Below are positions 9,398-17,669 of a stretch of DNA of 64,000 bases, in pieces. Every line of letters begins with the position of its first letter. The stretch's first letter is position 1. The position numbers were made by a program, and so were the translations under genes. Source of the stretch: Nocardioides abyssi (GTDB lineage: Bacteria; Actinomycetota; Actinomycetes; Propionibacteriales; Nocardioidaceae). The notes under the pieces were generated by a model. That model saw only the letters and a list, made by a program, of their open reading frames with translations, did not search any database and had not been told where the DNA came from. The stretch is taken from positions 248,001-312,000 of the forward strand of contig NZ_JAUHJR010000002.1 of assembly GCF_030412915.1 (NCBI RefSeq). The letters are read 5' to 3'.

Positions 9398-10362
9398 ACA
9401 CCGCCCGCACTCATCGCCCCGCGCCGACCGACGCCACCCGCCCAGCGGCGACGTCCGGCACCGAGGCGGCGAACATCGCGCCTCTGCGGGTGCGGGGGCT
9501 CACCAAGACGTACGGCTCCGGGGCCACCGAGGTCCGCGCGGTCGACGCCGTGGACCTCGACGTCCGCGCCGGCGAGGTCCTGCTCGTGATGGGGCCCAGC
9601 GGGTCCGGCAAGACGACGCTGCTGCTGATGCTGGGCGCACTGCTGCGACCCACCACCGGCTCGATACTGGTCACCGACCGGGCCAGCGTGCGCATCGACA
9701 TCGCCACCGCTGCCGAACGAGCCCTGCCCGCTCTGCGCGCCCACTCCTTCGGGTTCATCTTCCAGGACTACGCCCTGCTCGACGCGCTCACCGCCACCGA
9801 GAACATCGCCGTCGCCGCCAACATCGCCGGCCTCACCGGGGCGCCCGCCCACGCCCGCGCCGCCGAGCTGCTCGAACGAGTCGGGCTCACCCACCGCGCC
9901 ACCGCCCGACCCTCACAGATGTCAGGAGGCGAGCAGCAGCGCGTCGCCCTGGCCCGCGCGCTGGCCAACGACCCGCCCGTCCTGCTCGCCGACGAACCCA
10001 CTGCGAACCTCGACGCGTCCCGCGGCCGCGACCTCGCACGGCTGCTGCGCACCCTCGCCGACGAGGACCACCGCTCGGTCGTCATCGTCAGCCACGACGA
10101 ACGCCTGCGCGAAGTCGCCGACCGCGTCCTGTGGATGGAGGACGGCGCGTTCCGCGAGGTCGCCGCCATGGTCATCGACCCCGTCTGCGGGATGGCCGTC
10201 GAGCCGACCGGGCCCAGCCTCGAACGGCTCGGACGCACCGTGTGGTTCTGCTCCGACGGGTGCCGACGCGAGTACGCCGACGACCCCGACCACTTCGCCC
10301 CACCTCGCCCAGCCGTCGTCGGACCGGGGGTTGCGAACATACCCCCAGGGGGTATCATCTAG
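9394..10362 (+). CDS. ABC transporter ATPase with fused C-terminal YHS metal-binding domain
   Basis: 322 residues. Residues ~30-250 are a MacB/LolD-type ATPase: Walker A 'GPSGSGKTT', Q-loop '[16 protein letters not shown]', signature 'MSGGEQQR', Walker B '[13 protein letters not shown]', switch His 'SHDE'. After ~260 comes a YHS domain: '[12 protein letters not shown]' and '[19 protein letters not shown]', with three Cys available for a metal. YHS domains normally sit at the N-terminus of copper ATPases or stand alone; CopA encoded next door also has one. The fusion could let copper gate the transporter. The last codons overlap the copA promoter and operator. Confidence 0.88.
   Translation: MNTARTHRPAPTDATRPAATSGTEAANIAPLRVRGLTKTYGSGATEVRAVDAVDLDVRAGEVLLVMGPSGSGKTTLLLMLGALLRPTTGSILVTDRASVRIDIATAAERALPALRAHSFGFIFQDYALLDALTATENIAVAANIAGLTGAPAHARAAELLERVGLTHRATARPSQMSGGEQQRVALARALANDPPVLLADEPTANLDASRGRDLARLLRTLADEDHRSVVIVSHDERLREVADRVLWMEDGAFREVAAMVIDPVCGMAVEPTGPSLERLGRTVWFCSDGCRREYADDPDHFAPPRPAVVGPGVANIPPGGII
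10331..10358 (+). promoter_or_regulatory. copA promoter with CsoR-type operator
   Basis: Dyad ATACCCCCAGGGGGTAT at 10339-10355, the GC-run palindrome typical of CsoR operators. A plausible -35 (TTGCGA, 10331-10336) and -10 (TATCAT, 10353-10358), 16 bp apart, bracket it. A start site ~7 nt downstream would fall on the copA ATG at 10365, so the mRNA may be leaderless. Confidence 0.75.
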
Positions 10363-10364
10363 TC

Positions 10365-12755
10365 ATGAGCAGCCACCAGCACCACGTCACCGCTCAGAGC
10401 GGTGCGGTCAAGGACCCCGTGTGCGGCATGGACGTCGACCCCGCCACGACCGAGCACGTCGTCGAGCACGAAGGCGTCACCCACCACTTCTGCTCCGAGC
10501 ACTGCCGGTCCCGGTTCCTCGCGGACCCGGAGGCGTTCATCCACGCCTCCAGCAGCGCCCCCGGCAGCGCACCCAGCCAGCCGGCTCCGGCCGCATCCGG
10601 TGCCGAGGTGGTCGAGTACACGTGCCCGATGCACCCCGAGATCCGGCAGGACGGGCCGGGCACCTGCCCGATCTGCGGCATGGCCCTCGAACCCGTGATG
10701 GTCACCGCTGACGCGGGGCCCTCCGAGGAGCTGCGCGACATGACCCGTCGGTTCTGGATCGGCGTGGCCCTGTCCATCCCGGTCCTCATCCTCGGCATGG
10801 GCCGAGACCTCGTCCCGTGGCTGCACGACAACGTCTCCGCGACCGCGTCGACGTGGATTCAGCTCGCCCTCGCCACCCCGGTGGTGCTGTGGGCCGGCTG
10901 GCCGTTCTTCGTCCGCGGCTGGGCATCGGTGCGAACCCGGAACCTGAACATGTTCACGCTCATCGCGATGGGCACTGGCGTCGCCTGGCTGTTCAGCGTC
11001 GTCGCCACCGTCGCGCCCGGCATCTTCCCCGACGCCTTCCGCACCGACGGCGCCGTCGACGTGTACTTCGAGGCAGCCGCCGTCATCACCACCCTCGTAC
11101 TGCTCGGCCAGGTCCTCGAGCTCCGCGCCCGCGAGGCGACCTCGGGTGCCATCAAGGCGCTCCTCGACCTCTCCCCGAAGACCGCCCGCCGCATCCGCGA
11201 CGACGGCACCGACGAAGAGGTCACCCTCGACCAGGTCCAGCTCGGCGACCTCCTGCGCGTGCGCCCCGGCGAGAAGGTTCCCGTCGACGGTCTCGTCGAG
11301 GACGGGAACTCCGCCGTCGACGAGTCCCTGGTCACCGGCGAGTCGATGCCCGTGACGAAGCACGCCGGCGACAACGCCATCGGCGGCACCCTCAACCAGA
11401 CCGGAGCGCTGCTGGTCCGTGCCACCGCGGTGGGCCGCGACACGATGCTGTCCCGCATCGTCAACATGGTCGCCGAGGCGCAACGCTCCCGAGCCCCCAT
11501 CCAGCGCACCGTCGACCGGGTCTCGGCGGTGTTCGTGCCGACCGTCATCGGCGTCGCCGTTCTCGCGTTCGTCGTCTGGGCCCTCGTCGGGCCCGACCCG
11601 CAGCTGGCGCACGCCCTAGTGGTCGCGGTGAGCGTGCTCATCATCGCGTGCCCGTGTGCTCTCGGCCTGGCCACACCGATGTCGATCATGGTCGGGGTGG
11701 GGCGCGGCGCGCAGATGGGTGTCCTCATCAAGAACGCCGAGGCGCTCGAGCGGATGGAGAAGGTCGACACCGTCGTCGTCGACAAGACCGGCACCCTCAC
11801 CGAGGGCAAGCCGGCCGTGACCGCCGTCGAGCTGGCCGACGGGTACACCAGGCACACCGAGACGGAGCTGCTGCGCCTCGCGGCCGCGGTCGAAAATGCT
11901 TCCGAGCACCCGCTCGCTCGCGCCATCGTCGACAAGGCCCAGACCGACCTGGCCGAGGCGGGTGACCAGGTCAGCAGCCGTCTGCCGGAGGTCGCTGACT
12001 TCGACGCACCCGTCGGCAAGGGCGTCCTCGGCACCGTCGACGGCAGGCGGGTGCTCATCGGCACCGCCGGGTTCCTCTCCAGCCAGGACGTCGACCCGGC
12101 CAGCCTGTCCGAGTACGCGGACCGGATGCGCCGCACCGGGGCGACCGCGGTCCTCGTGGCCGTCGACGGCACCCCGGCTGGTGTCATCGGCATCGCCGAC
12201 CAGGTCAAGAAGACCACCCCGGCCGCCCTCGCAGCTCTGCGCAAGGAGGGCATCGAGGTCATCATGCTCACCGGCGACAACCAGGTCACCGCCGACGCCG
12301 TCGCGGCCGACCTCGGCATCGACCGGGTCGAGGCCGAGGTGCTGCCCGACCACAAGGCCGACGTCGTCAACAAGCTGCGCGCCGAGGGACGCGTCGTCGG
12401 TTTCGCCGGCGACGGCGTCAACGACGCCCCCGCGCTCGCCGCCGCCGACGTCGGTCTGGCGATGGGCACCGGCACCGACGTCGCCATGGAGTCCGCTGCC
12501 GTGACGCTGTTGCGCGGCGACCTCAACGGCATCGCGCATGCCCGGCAGCTCTCCCACGCCGTCATGCAGAACCTCCGCGTCGGGCTCGGCTTCGCATTTC
12601 TGTACAACTCGCTGGGTGTCCCGGTCGCCGCGGGCGTGCTGTACCCGGTGTTCGGGTGGCTGCTGTCCCCGGTCATCGCCGCGGCCGCCATGGCCCTGTC
12701 GTCGGTCAGCGTCATCATCAACGCGCTGCGACTCCGCACCCAGCGGCTCGGCTGA
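10365..12755 (+). CDS. copA: Copper-exporting P1B-type ATPase with N-terminal YHS and HMBD modules
   Basis: 796 residues. N-terminal YHS domain (about 16-60: '[11 protein letters not shown]', '[12 protein letters not shown]'), then a heavy-metal-binding module ('YTCPMHPEI...GTCPICGM', about 85-106), in place of the classical GMT/HxxxCxxC domain. Transmembrane core with the CPC metal site ('[13 protein letters not shown]', ~428), phosphorylation motif 'DKTGTLTEG' (~473), HP motif 'SEHPLARA' and hinge '[10 protein letters not shown]' (~682). The family pumps Cu(I) out of the cytosol using ATP. It is preceded by a CsoR-type operator. No strong ribosome-binding site is visible, in keeping with a leaderless message. 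Silver as an additional substrate is possible. Confidence 0.95.
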   Translation: MSSHQHHVTAQSGAVKDPVCGMDVDPATTEHVVEHEGVTHHFCSEHCRSRFLADPEAFIHASSSAPGSAPSQPAPAASGAEVVEYTCPMHPEIRQDGPGTCPICGMALEPVMVTADAGPSEELRDMTRRFWIGVALSIPVLILGMGRDLVPWLHDNVSATASTWIQLALATPVVLWAGWPFFVRGWASVRTRNLNMFTLIAMGTGVAWLFSVVATVAPGIFPDAFRTDGAVDVYFEAAAVITTLVLLGQVLELRAREATSGAIKALLDLSPKTARRIRDDGTDEEVTLDQVQLGDLLRVRPGEKVPVDGLVEDGNSAVDESLVTGESMPVTKHAGDNAIGGTLNQTGALLVRATAVGRDTMLSRIVNMVAEAQRSRAPIQRTVDRVSAVFVPTVIGVAVLAFVVWALVGPDPQLAHALVVAVSVLIIACPCALGLATPMSIMVGVGRGAQMGVLIKNAEALERMEKVDTVVVDKTGTLTEGKPAVTAVELADGYTRHTETELLRLAAAVENASEHPLARAIVDKAQTDLAEAGDQVSSRLPEVADFDAPVGKGVLGTVDGRRVLIGTAGFLSSQDVDPASLSEYADRMRRTGATAVLVAVDGTPAGVIGIADQVKKTTPAALAALRKEGIEVIMLTGDNQVTADAVAADLGIDRVEAEVLPDHKADVVNKLRAEGRVVGFAGDGVNDAPALAAADVGLAMGTGTDVAMESAAVTLLRGDLNGIAHARQLSHAVMQNLRVGLGFAFLYNSLGVPVAAGVLYPVFGWLLSPVIAAAAMALSSVSVIINALRLRTQRLG

Positions 12756-12781
12756 CCTCGCCGTCAGTACCATCGAACCCG

Positions 12782-13294
12782 ATGAGCCCAGCGCCCACGA
12801 CCGTCGTCGGCACCCGCAGACCGCCGCGGTTGCCGGTGACCTCGCGCGTCAGCGGCCCCACTGCGCTGGCAGCGCTCGTCGTGGCCCTCGTTGTCGGCAT
12901 CCTCGGCATGCACGCCCTCGCCAGTCACGGCACCACCGTCGCGCCAGTGGCTGTCACCGGCATGACGGCGCCTGCCCACGCCGCGGAGATGGTGGCCAGT
13001 ACCTCCCATGGCGCCCACGCCCACGCCGCGGAACCCGCCACGGGGACCACAGCCGTGCGCACAGAGGCTGACCGGGGCTCGAGTTCGGGACACGACATGG
13101 CGGCCATGGCCATGTTGTGCGTCGTCATGCTCGCCGGCGCAGCGCTCACCCTGCTCGTCCTGCTCGTCGTGTCCGTACGGCGGCCGCTGCTGCCGGCGTC
13201 GTTCGCACCCGCCGCCGTACGCGCCCGGGTCCTGCAGTGGGTGCGCGGCACCGGCCCACCGCCCGTGTGGCAGTTCTCCGTCATCAGGTGCTGA
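12782..13294 (+). CDS. DUF6153 family membrane protein
   Basis: 170 residues. Membrane segment at about 26-45, then a His/Ala/Thr-rich extracytoplasmic region ('SHGAHAHAAEP') and a second segment with Met/Cys ('MAAMAMLCVVMLAGAALTLLVLLVV'), basic tail ending 'WQFSVIRC'. It matches in design the island protein at 1243-1722. It starts 26 nt after copA and is probably co-transcribed. The function is unknown; His and Met richness and its position suggest copper binding outside the membrane. Confidence 0.7.
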   Translation: MSPAPTTVVGTRRPPRLPVTSRVSGPTALAALVVALVVGILGMHALASHGTTVAPVAVTGMTAPAHAAEMVASTSHGAHAHAAEPATGTTAVRTEADRGSSSGHDMAAMAMLCVVMLAGAALTLLVLLVVSVRRPLLPASFAPAAVRARVLQWVRGTGPPPVWQFSVIRC

Positions 13295-13428
13295 CAGGCA
13301 CGTAGCCCGCCGACCCAGCACGGTCCCTGCTGCGCCTGCACCTTGTCGCGCGCCTGGATCAAGTGCTGCCTCAGCGGTGCGCACCCGACCTGCCTGACCC
13401 TGATGACCCTGAACAGGAGAACCACCTC

Positions 13429-14076
13429 ATGCGCTACCCCCGACCCGCCTCGCTCGTACGCCGCCCCACCCTGCTGCTCGGAAGCCTGACCCTCGGCCTG
13501 GCACTCACGCTCACCGCGTGCGGCAACGACGAGGCGCCCGGCAACACGTCCGCGCAGGTGTCCGAGACCGACCACAACGACGCCGACGTCGCGTTCGCGA
13601 CCGACATGATCCAGCACCACGCCCAGGCCCTCTCGATGGTGGACCTGACCGTCGACCGCACCCTCGACCCCGAGGTGCAGCAACTCGCCGACGACATCCG
13701 GGAGGCCCAGGGCCCCGAGATCGAGACCATGAGCGACTGGCTCCAGGACTGGGACGAGGAGATCCCCGCGACGATGCGCGACCACTCCAACGCCGGGCAC
13801 GACATGGGTGGGATGGGTGACTCCATGGACGGCCTGGCCTCCGACATGCCCGGCATGATGTCGGGCGAGGACTTCGACGAGCTCGAGAATGCCTCCGACG
13901 CCGGGTTCCAGGACATGTGGCTCGAGATGATGGTCGAGCACCACGAGGGTGCCGTCGAGATGGCCCAGGAGCAGCAGGAGAACGGTCAGTACAAGCCGGC
14001 CGTCGACCTGGCCGGTGACGTGGTGGACACGCAGACGGCCGAGATCGAGAAGATGAAGTCGCTGCTCGGCTCCTGA
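13429..14076 (+). CDS. DUF305 lipoprotein
   Basis: 215 residues with a lipoprotein signal (hydrophobic run then 'LTLTACGN', lipobox Cys at about 28). The DUF305 domain has two His-pair motifs: 'FATDMIQHHAQALSM' and 'WLEMMVEHHEGAVEMA', with a Met-rich linker between ('HDMGGMGDSMDG'). The paired His and Met runs are credible copper ligands on the outer face of the membrane. ATG 13429 has 'aggaga' 8 nt upstream. The other DUF305 protein of the island (2332) is membrane-embedded instead, so the two may act in different places. Confidence 0.88.
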   Translation: MRYPRPASLVRRPTLLLGSLTLGLALTLTACGNDEAPGNTSAQVSETDHNDADVAFATDMIQHHAQALSMVDLTVDRTLDPEVQQLADDIREAQGPEIETMSDWLQDWDEEIPATMRDHSNAGHDMGGMGDSMDGLASDMPGMMSGEDFDELENASDAGFQDMWLEMMVEHHEGAVEMAQEQQENGQYKPAVDLAGDVVDTQTAEIEKMKSLLGS

Positions 14077-14106
14077 CCCACCGACCATCCGCGCTCCTCC
14101 GCGGCG

Positions 14107-14136
14107 GGGCGGTCGCCCCACGCCGGGTGACCGCCC
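14107..14136 (+). terminator. Hairpin after the DUF305 lipoprotein gene
   Basis: Arms GGGCGGTC (14107-14114) and GACCGCCC (14129-14136) with a 14-nt loop, 30 nt past the stop codon. Confidence 0.55.
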
Positions 14137-14211
14137 TGCACCACCGGGGTTGTTGCCGAGCCGCGTCGACCATCCACCCACCCAGACCCACAAGCCCCCA
14201 CCCGGAGTGTC

Positions 14212-15081
14212 ATGTTCCACCGCCTGCAACGCCGCATGACCGCAACCGTCCTCACCGTCGGAGCGGCCGCTCTCGTCCTGACCGGCTGCGGCACCGGCGA
14301 CAGCCCGGCCCCGCCGGGGGCCCCGAACGCGGCCGAGGACACGGCGCTGGGCCACGTGCACGGCCTCGGCGTCGACCCAGGCGACGGCACCTTGTACGTG
14401 GCCTCCCACTTCGGCGTCTTCCGCGTCGGCGAGGACGGGACGCCCGAACGGGTCGCCGACCGGTGGCAGGACACCATGGGCTTCGCCGTCGTCGGGCCCG
14501 GTCACTTCCTCGGCTCCGGCCATCCCGACCTGCGTGAACGGCTCCCGGCCAGCTTGGGGCTGATCGAGTCCACCGACGGCGCCGAGACGTGGGAGACGGT
14601 GTCGCTGCTCGGCGACGCGGACCTGCACGCCATCGAGCCGGCAGGCGACCGCATCTACGCCTACGACTCCGTCAGCGGGTCGCTCCTCGCAACCACCGAC
14701 CGCAAGAACTGGACCACCCTCAGCACGCAGCCGCTCTACGATCTCGCCGCCGACCCCGCCGTCCCGGACACCGTCTACGCCACCACCGACCGCGGGGCGC
14801 TGCTCCGCTCCACCGACGGGCAGGAGCCCCGCCCAGTAGCCGGGGCGCCGACGCTCACGGCCATCGACTGGCAGCCCGACGGACCGCTGGTAGGCATCGG
14901 CGCCGACGGCACGGTCATGACCAGCACCGACGCCAGGCAGTGGCAGAAGGCCGGCCAGCTCGACGGACCCGCCGAAGCACTTGACGCCGTAGCGGGCAGG
15001 TGGCACGCAGCCACCGAGAGCGGCGTGTACGAGTCCACCGACGAGGGCCAGACCTGGGAGGTTCTCCTCCAGGTCCACTGA
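14212..15081 (+). CDS. Lipoprotein with BNR/sialidase-like beta-propeller (F510_1955-type)
   Basis: 289 residues. Lipobox 'LVLTGCGT' (Cys ~25) and a mature domain of repeated BNR-like blades: 'GLIESTDGAETWETV', 'LLATTDRKNWTTLS', 'ALLRSTDGQ', 'TVMTSTDARQWQKAG', 'GVYESTDEGQTWEVL'. The first blade carries 'GHVHGLGVDP', a His pair seen in the family often found next to copper genes. Despite the family label used for such proteins (glycosylhydrolase), no catalytic site is evident, and a binding or scaffold role is as likely. The gene lies directly after the DUF305 lipoprotein. Confidence 0.8.
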   Translation: MFHRLQRRMTATVLTVGAAALVLTGCGTGDSPAPPGAPNAAEDTALGHVHGLGVDPGDGTLYVASHFGVFRVGEDGTPERVADRWQDTMGFAVVGPGHFLGSGHPDLRERLPASLGLIESTDGAETWETVSLLGDADLHAIEPAGDRIYAYDSVSGSLLATTDRKNWTTLSTQPLYDLAADPAVPDTVYATTDRGALLRSTDGQEPRPVAGAPTLTAIDWQPDGPLVGIGADGTVMTSTDARQWQKAGQLDGPAEALDAVAGRWHAATESGVYESTDEGQTWEVLLQVH

Positions 15082-15181
15082 TGCCCCGGATGCGCCGGCC
15101 CGAACGGCGCGACTCACGCCTCGGCGCCGGCCCAGGAGGCGGTCGTCGGCCGCTCGCGCACGCTCCCCGCATCCTCGCGGC

Positions 15182-15301
15182 GTGTCCAGTGACCAAGTGG
15201 ACGGGCACGTGGCGGTCGATGTGTTGGTGCCGACGGCGTACGTCGAGGGCTTCGACGGGCTGGTCCAACGCGCCGGAGCGACGCTCGGCACCACGTCATG
15301 A
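15182..15301 (+). pseudogene. 39-codon C-terminal remnant upstream of merR
   Basis: From GTG 15182 the frame reads 'VAVDVLVPTAYVEGFDGLVQ' and ends in a stop overlapping the merR start (ATGA). Upstream of 15180 the same frame becomes Arg/Pro-rich noise, so this looks like the tail of a deleted gene or a tiny coupled leader. I do not recognise it. Confidence 0.3.
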
Positions 15302-15780
15302 CGAGCGATGCTGGCGCAGTGGCGGGCTTTCGGCGGGGGCCGGTGGCTGCTGCCGCGGAGGTGAACATCGAGACCTTGCGGTACTACGAACGTAGGGGTC
15401 TTCTGGCCGAACCGGACCGCAGCCCCGGAGGGCACCGGCTCTACCCCGCCGAGGCGGTCACGGTGCTGCGCGTCATCAAGGCCGCACAGCAACGCGGGTT
15501 CACACTGGACGAGGTGGCCGACCTGCTCGAGCTTGGCCGGCACCGGCACGGCAAGCGTGTGGATGCGGGGCTTCAGCAGCGGGCACGCGAGAAGCTCATC
15601 GAGGTCGAGGACCGCATCGCCGACTTGAAGACCATCCGCGACAACCTGTCTGCTGCCATCGACGCCGGGTGCGACGACCTGGTGGCCTGGGCCTCCGCCG
15701 ATTGCTGCCCCATCCCCTTCACTGCCATCACCATCCACCCGGCCAGCGCGGCCGCCACTGCCGAGGATGGCTCACGATGA
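15298..15780 (+). CDS. MerR-family regulator, mercury-type but lacking the first metal cysteine
   Basis: 160 residues. Winged helix-turn-helix ('[16 protein letters not shown]', '[14 protein letters not shown]'), dimerisation coiled coil (about 85-122), and a metal loop with Cys125 ('DAGCDD') and Cys136-Cys137 ('ADCCPIPF'). Mercury MerR proteins use three Cys, the first at the start of the long helix. Here that position reads '[12 protein letters not shown]', with His but no Cys. The sensor may therefore prefer another metal or use a changed site. The downstream gene overlaps its end by 14 nt, so the two are coupled. Confidence 0.85.
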   Translation: MTSDAGAVAGFRRGPVAAAAEVNIETLRYYERRGLLAEPDRSPGGHRLYPAEAVTVLRVIKAAQQRGFTLDEVADLLELGRHRHGKRVDAGLQQRAREKLIEVEDRIADLKTIRDNLSAAIDAGCDDLVAWASADCCPIPFTAITIHPASAAATAEDGSR

Positions 15781-16369
15781 CGTTCAAGGACCGGCACCTG
15801 GTGGGCGGGCCGCTGCGGCGTGCGCGGTGTGCTGCGCGGCCCCCGTCGTGGGGTTCCTGGGCGTCGCCGGGTTCGCCGCCACGGCCGCGACCCTGGCGTT
15901 CGCGGGCGTCGTGTCCGCTGTCGTGGTCGGTGTGGCCAGAATCGCAGGGGTCCTGGTGCGTCGCTCCCGGTCGCGGCCGGTCGCCTGCGCCTTCCCGGAA
16001 GGTGCTGGCCCTGTCGAGCTTGAGCTGGGCGCGACACGGGCCGGTGACACCGGTTCACCGCGGCGGGGACGGGCTCCTCGTCGCGATGGGACCGACTGGG
16101 AGACTCACGTCCATGCTCGTCAAGTCGCTGTTCTTGTTCGCGTTGGCCGCCGTCGCGGAGATCGGTGGGGCGTGGCTGGTGTGGCAAGGCGTACGGGAGC
16201 ACCGGGGCTGGTTGTGGGTCGGTGCCGGCGTCGTCGCGCTGGGTCTGTACGGCTTCGTGGCCACGCTCCAGCCGGACGCGAACTTCGGGCGCATCCTGGC
16301 CGCGTACGGTGGCGTGTTCGTGGTCGGCTCGCTGTTGTGGGGTGTGGCCCTCGACGGCTTCCGTCCTGA
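15767..16369 (+). CDS. MerT/MerF-like small membrane protein (C-terminal end uncertain)
   Basis: The first ~100 codons look real: an Ala-rich start, then '[18 protein letters not shown]' with a Cys-Cys pair at the mouth of a membrane segment and a second hydrophobic segment ('[20 protein letters not shown]'). This is the layout of MerT/MerF mercury-uptake proteins. The frame stays open to 16369, but beyond ~16110 it only mirrors ynfA in another frame and turns Arg-rich, so I suspect a frameshift or decayed tail. It overlaps merR by 14 nt. No merA reductase is present, which would make mercury uptake pointless on its own. Confidence 0.5.
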   Translation: MAHDDVQGPAPGGRAAAACAVCCAAPVVGFLGVAGFAATAATLAFAGVVSAVVVGVARIAGVLVRRSRSRPVACAFPEGAGPVELELGATRAGDTGSPRRGRAPRRDGTDWETHVHARQVAVLVRVGRRRGDRWGVAGVARRTGAPGLVVGRCRRRRAGSVRLRGHAPAGRELRAHPGRVRWRVRGRLAVVGCGPRRLPS

Positions 16370-16445
16370 CCGGTACGACGTGGCAGGCGCACTGGTTTGT
16401 CTGGTCGGGGTGGCGGTCATCATGTACGCCCCGCGGACGGGCTGA
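16113..16445 (+). CDS. ynfA: YnfA family (UPF0060) small multidrug-type membrane protein
   Basis: 110 residues, four hydrophobic segments in the SMR-like pattern. Family landmarks are '[16 protein letters not shown]', '[23 protein letters not shown]' and '[12 protein letters not shown]'. YnfA proteins resemble EmrE-type exporters, and members often lie in mercury or arsenic islands. The start ATG 16113 lies inside the open frame of the preceding MerT-like gene. The substrate is unknown. Confidence 0.9.
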   Translation: MLVKSLFLFALAAVAEIGGAWLVWQGVREHRGWLWVGAGVVALGLYGFVATLQPDANFGRILAAYGGVFVVGSLLWGVALDGFRPDRYDVAGALVCLVGVAVIMYAPRTG

Positions 16446-16488
16446 GCGCTCGTCGCGAGCCCACAGCCGGGAGTGCGAGCATGCAGGT

Positions 16489-16638
16489 ATGGAGCCGACG
16501 CAGCTGAGCTGCTCGTGTTGCGGGCGAAGCAAGCCGCGGGCCGCCTTGCACGCTCTGAACGGCGGCGCCTACATCTGCCGTCGATGCGGGCTGTGGGTGG
16601 CACTGCGCCTCAAGCGCGACCCAGCGTCGAGGGCGTGA
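16489..16638 (+). CDS. 49-residue zinc-ribbon-like protein
   Basis: A small basic protein with four clustered Cys of a treble-clef or ribbon kind: 'LSCSCCGRSKPRAALH' and 'AYICRRCGLWVALR'. The two Cys pairs about 20 residues apart are hard to explain by chance. No partner is obvious. It could bind zinc or another thiophilic metal. Confidence 0.5.
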   Translation: MEPTQLSCSCCGRSKPRAALHALNGGAYICRRCGLWVALRLKRDPASRA

Positions 16639-16645
16639 GCCGCGC

Positions 16646-16957
16646 TCAGGCGTGCATAGAGCGGCGCAGTGCCTCACGCAGCTCGGCGAGTCCTGGCACG
16701 CCGGCCAGACCGGACGCAGTCTGGTACATCCGGCACGCCAGCCCCACGGGTGCGCCCGCTTGTGCGAACGGGTCCCGGCCGTTGATGAGGAACGTCGGTG
16801 AGCCCGTGAGCCCGCGCGCCTGAGCCTGCTCATCGGACTCGATGACGGTCACGGACACCGACGCTGAGGCGTCGAGCTCGGCGAGCGCAGCCACGGTCAG
16901 GTCGTAGGCAGAGGCTTCGTGCGGGCACTCCGTCACCACCAGCAGCTCCACGTCCAT
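16646..16957 (-). CDS. Thioredoxin-fold protein with single N-terminal cysteine
   Basis: 103 residues beginning 'MDVELLVVTECPHEASAYDL', a thioredoxin fold in which the usual CxxC is reduced to Cys-Pro-His-Glu. The cis-Pro loop 'GSPTFLINGRDPF' is intact, and the second Cys is late ('GLACRMYQ'). Such proteins are sometimes annotated near alkylmercury lyase, and Cys11 with the distal Cys could hold Hg or Cu. It stands alone on the minus strand between the zinc-ribbon gene and the DinB-like gene. Enzymatic role unproven. Confidence 0.7.
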   Translation of the reverse strand: MDVELLVVTECPHEASAYDLTVAALAELDASASVSVTVIESDEQAQARGLTGSPTFLINGRDPFAQAGAPVGLACRMYQTASGLAGVPGLAELREALRRSMHA

Positions 16958-17047
16958 GCCACCAGCATGCCCGACCGCTCGCGGAGTCACTGCCCTCCCG
17001 TCACGGTCAGCGGTTCCGTGAGCAGCCATCGCGCGGGAGACTGGGTC

Positions 17048-17581
17048 GTGGCCACACAGGGGCAGCCGCCGGACCGGCAGAGAATTCATGCCGAACTGGA
17101 GCGAGCGCGAGCTGACCTGCACCACCTCGTGTCCCAGGCCACCGCTGTCGATCTTCGCCGCCGCACGAACGGGACACGGTGGACCAACGGTCAGATGCTG
17201 TGGCACATGGCGTTCGGCTACCTGCTCGTGCGCCGCCTCCTGCCCCTGGTCCGTCTGTTCGGACGACTTCCCGAGCCGTTCAGCCGCGCCTTCGCCGCCG
17301 CGTTGAACGCCGGCACTCGACCGTTCCACTACTTCAACTACGTCGGCTCCGTGGGTGGCGCACTCGTCTTCCACGGCTCCCGGCTGACGCGGCAGCTCGA
17401 CCACACCATCGACCGGCTCCATCGCCGCCTGGATGCGGAGTCCGACGACGCGCTGAGGCTCCGGATGCACTTCCCAGTCGGCTGGGACCCGTTCTTCGGC
17501 GACGCGATGACGCTCGAGCAGGTGTATCGCTACCCGACCCGGCACTACGACTTCCACCGGGCCCAGCTCACCCTCGAGTAG
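17048..17581 (+). CDS. DinB-like superfamily protein
   Basis: 177 residues (GTG start 17048). Four-helix DinB/MDMPI-like fold features: 'LHHLVSQATAVDLRRRTNGTRWTNGQMLWHMAFGYL' with the first His ligand, and a C-terminal 'YDFHRAQLTLE' with the third His. Members bind a divalent metal, and many in actinobacteria are thiol (mycothiol)-dependent transferases. The role in this island is not clear; thiol chemistry during metal stress is one possibility. Confidence 0.7.
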   Translation: MATQGQPPDRQRIHAELERARADLHHLVSQATAVDLRRRTNGTRWTNGQMLWHMAFGYLLVRRLLPLVRLFGRLPEPFSRAFAAALNAGTRPFHYFNYVGSVGGALVFHGSRLTRQLDHTIDRLHRRLDAESDDALRLRMHFPVGWDPFFGDAMTLEQVYRYPTRHYDFHRAQLTLE

Positions 17582-17669
17582 CCCCGTGCGGCACTCACCG
17601 TCGGGTGAGGGCCGGGCGCGAGTCGTACGTTCCTGGACCGAGGTTGACAGAGGGGTCCTGACGGCGTTG

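Noticed and set aside
10859-12739. 626-codon minus-strand frame inside copA
   Set aside because: Ser/Arg/Thr-rich shadow of the copA coding strand; no start signal or motif.
12925-15738. 937-codon open frame on the minus strand opposite the DUF305 and BNR lipoprotein genes
   Set aside because: Antisense shadow caused by high GC. The plus-strand genes have signal peptides, family motifs and ribosome sites; the minus product is low-complexity Val/Gly/Arg without motifs.
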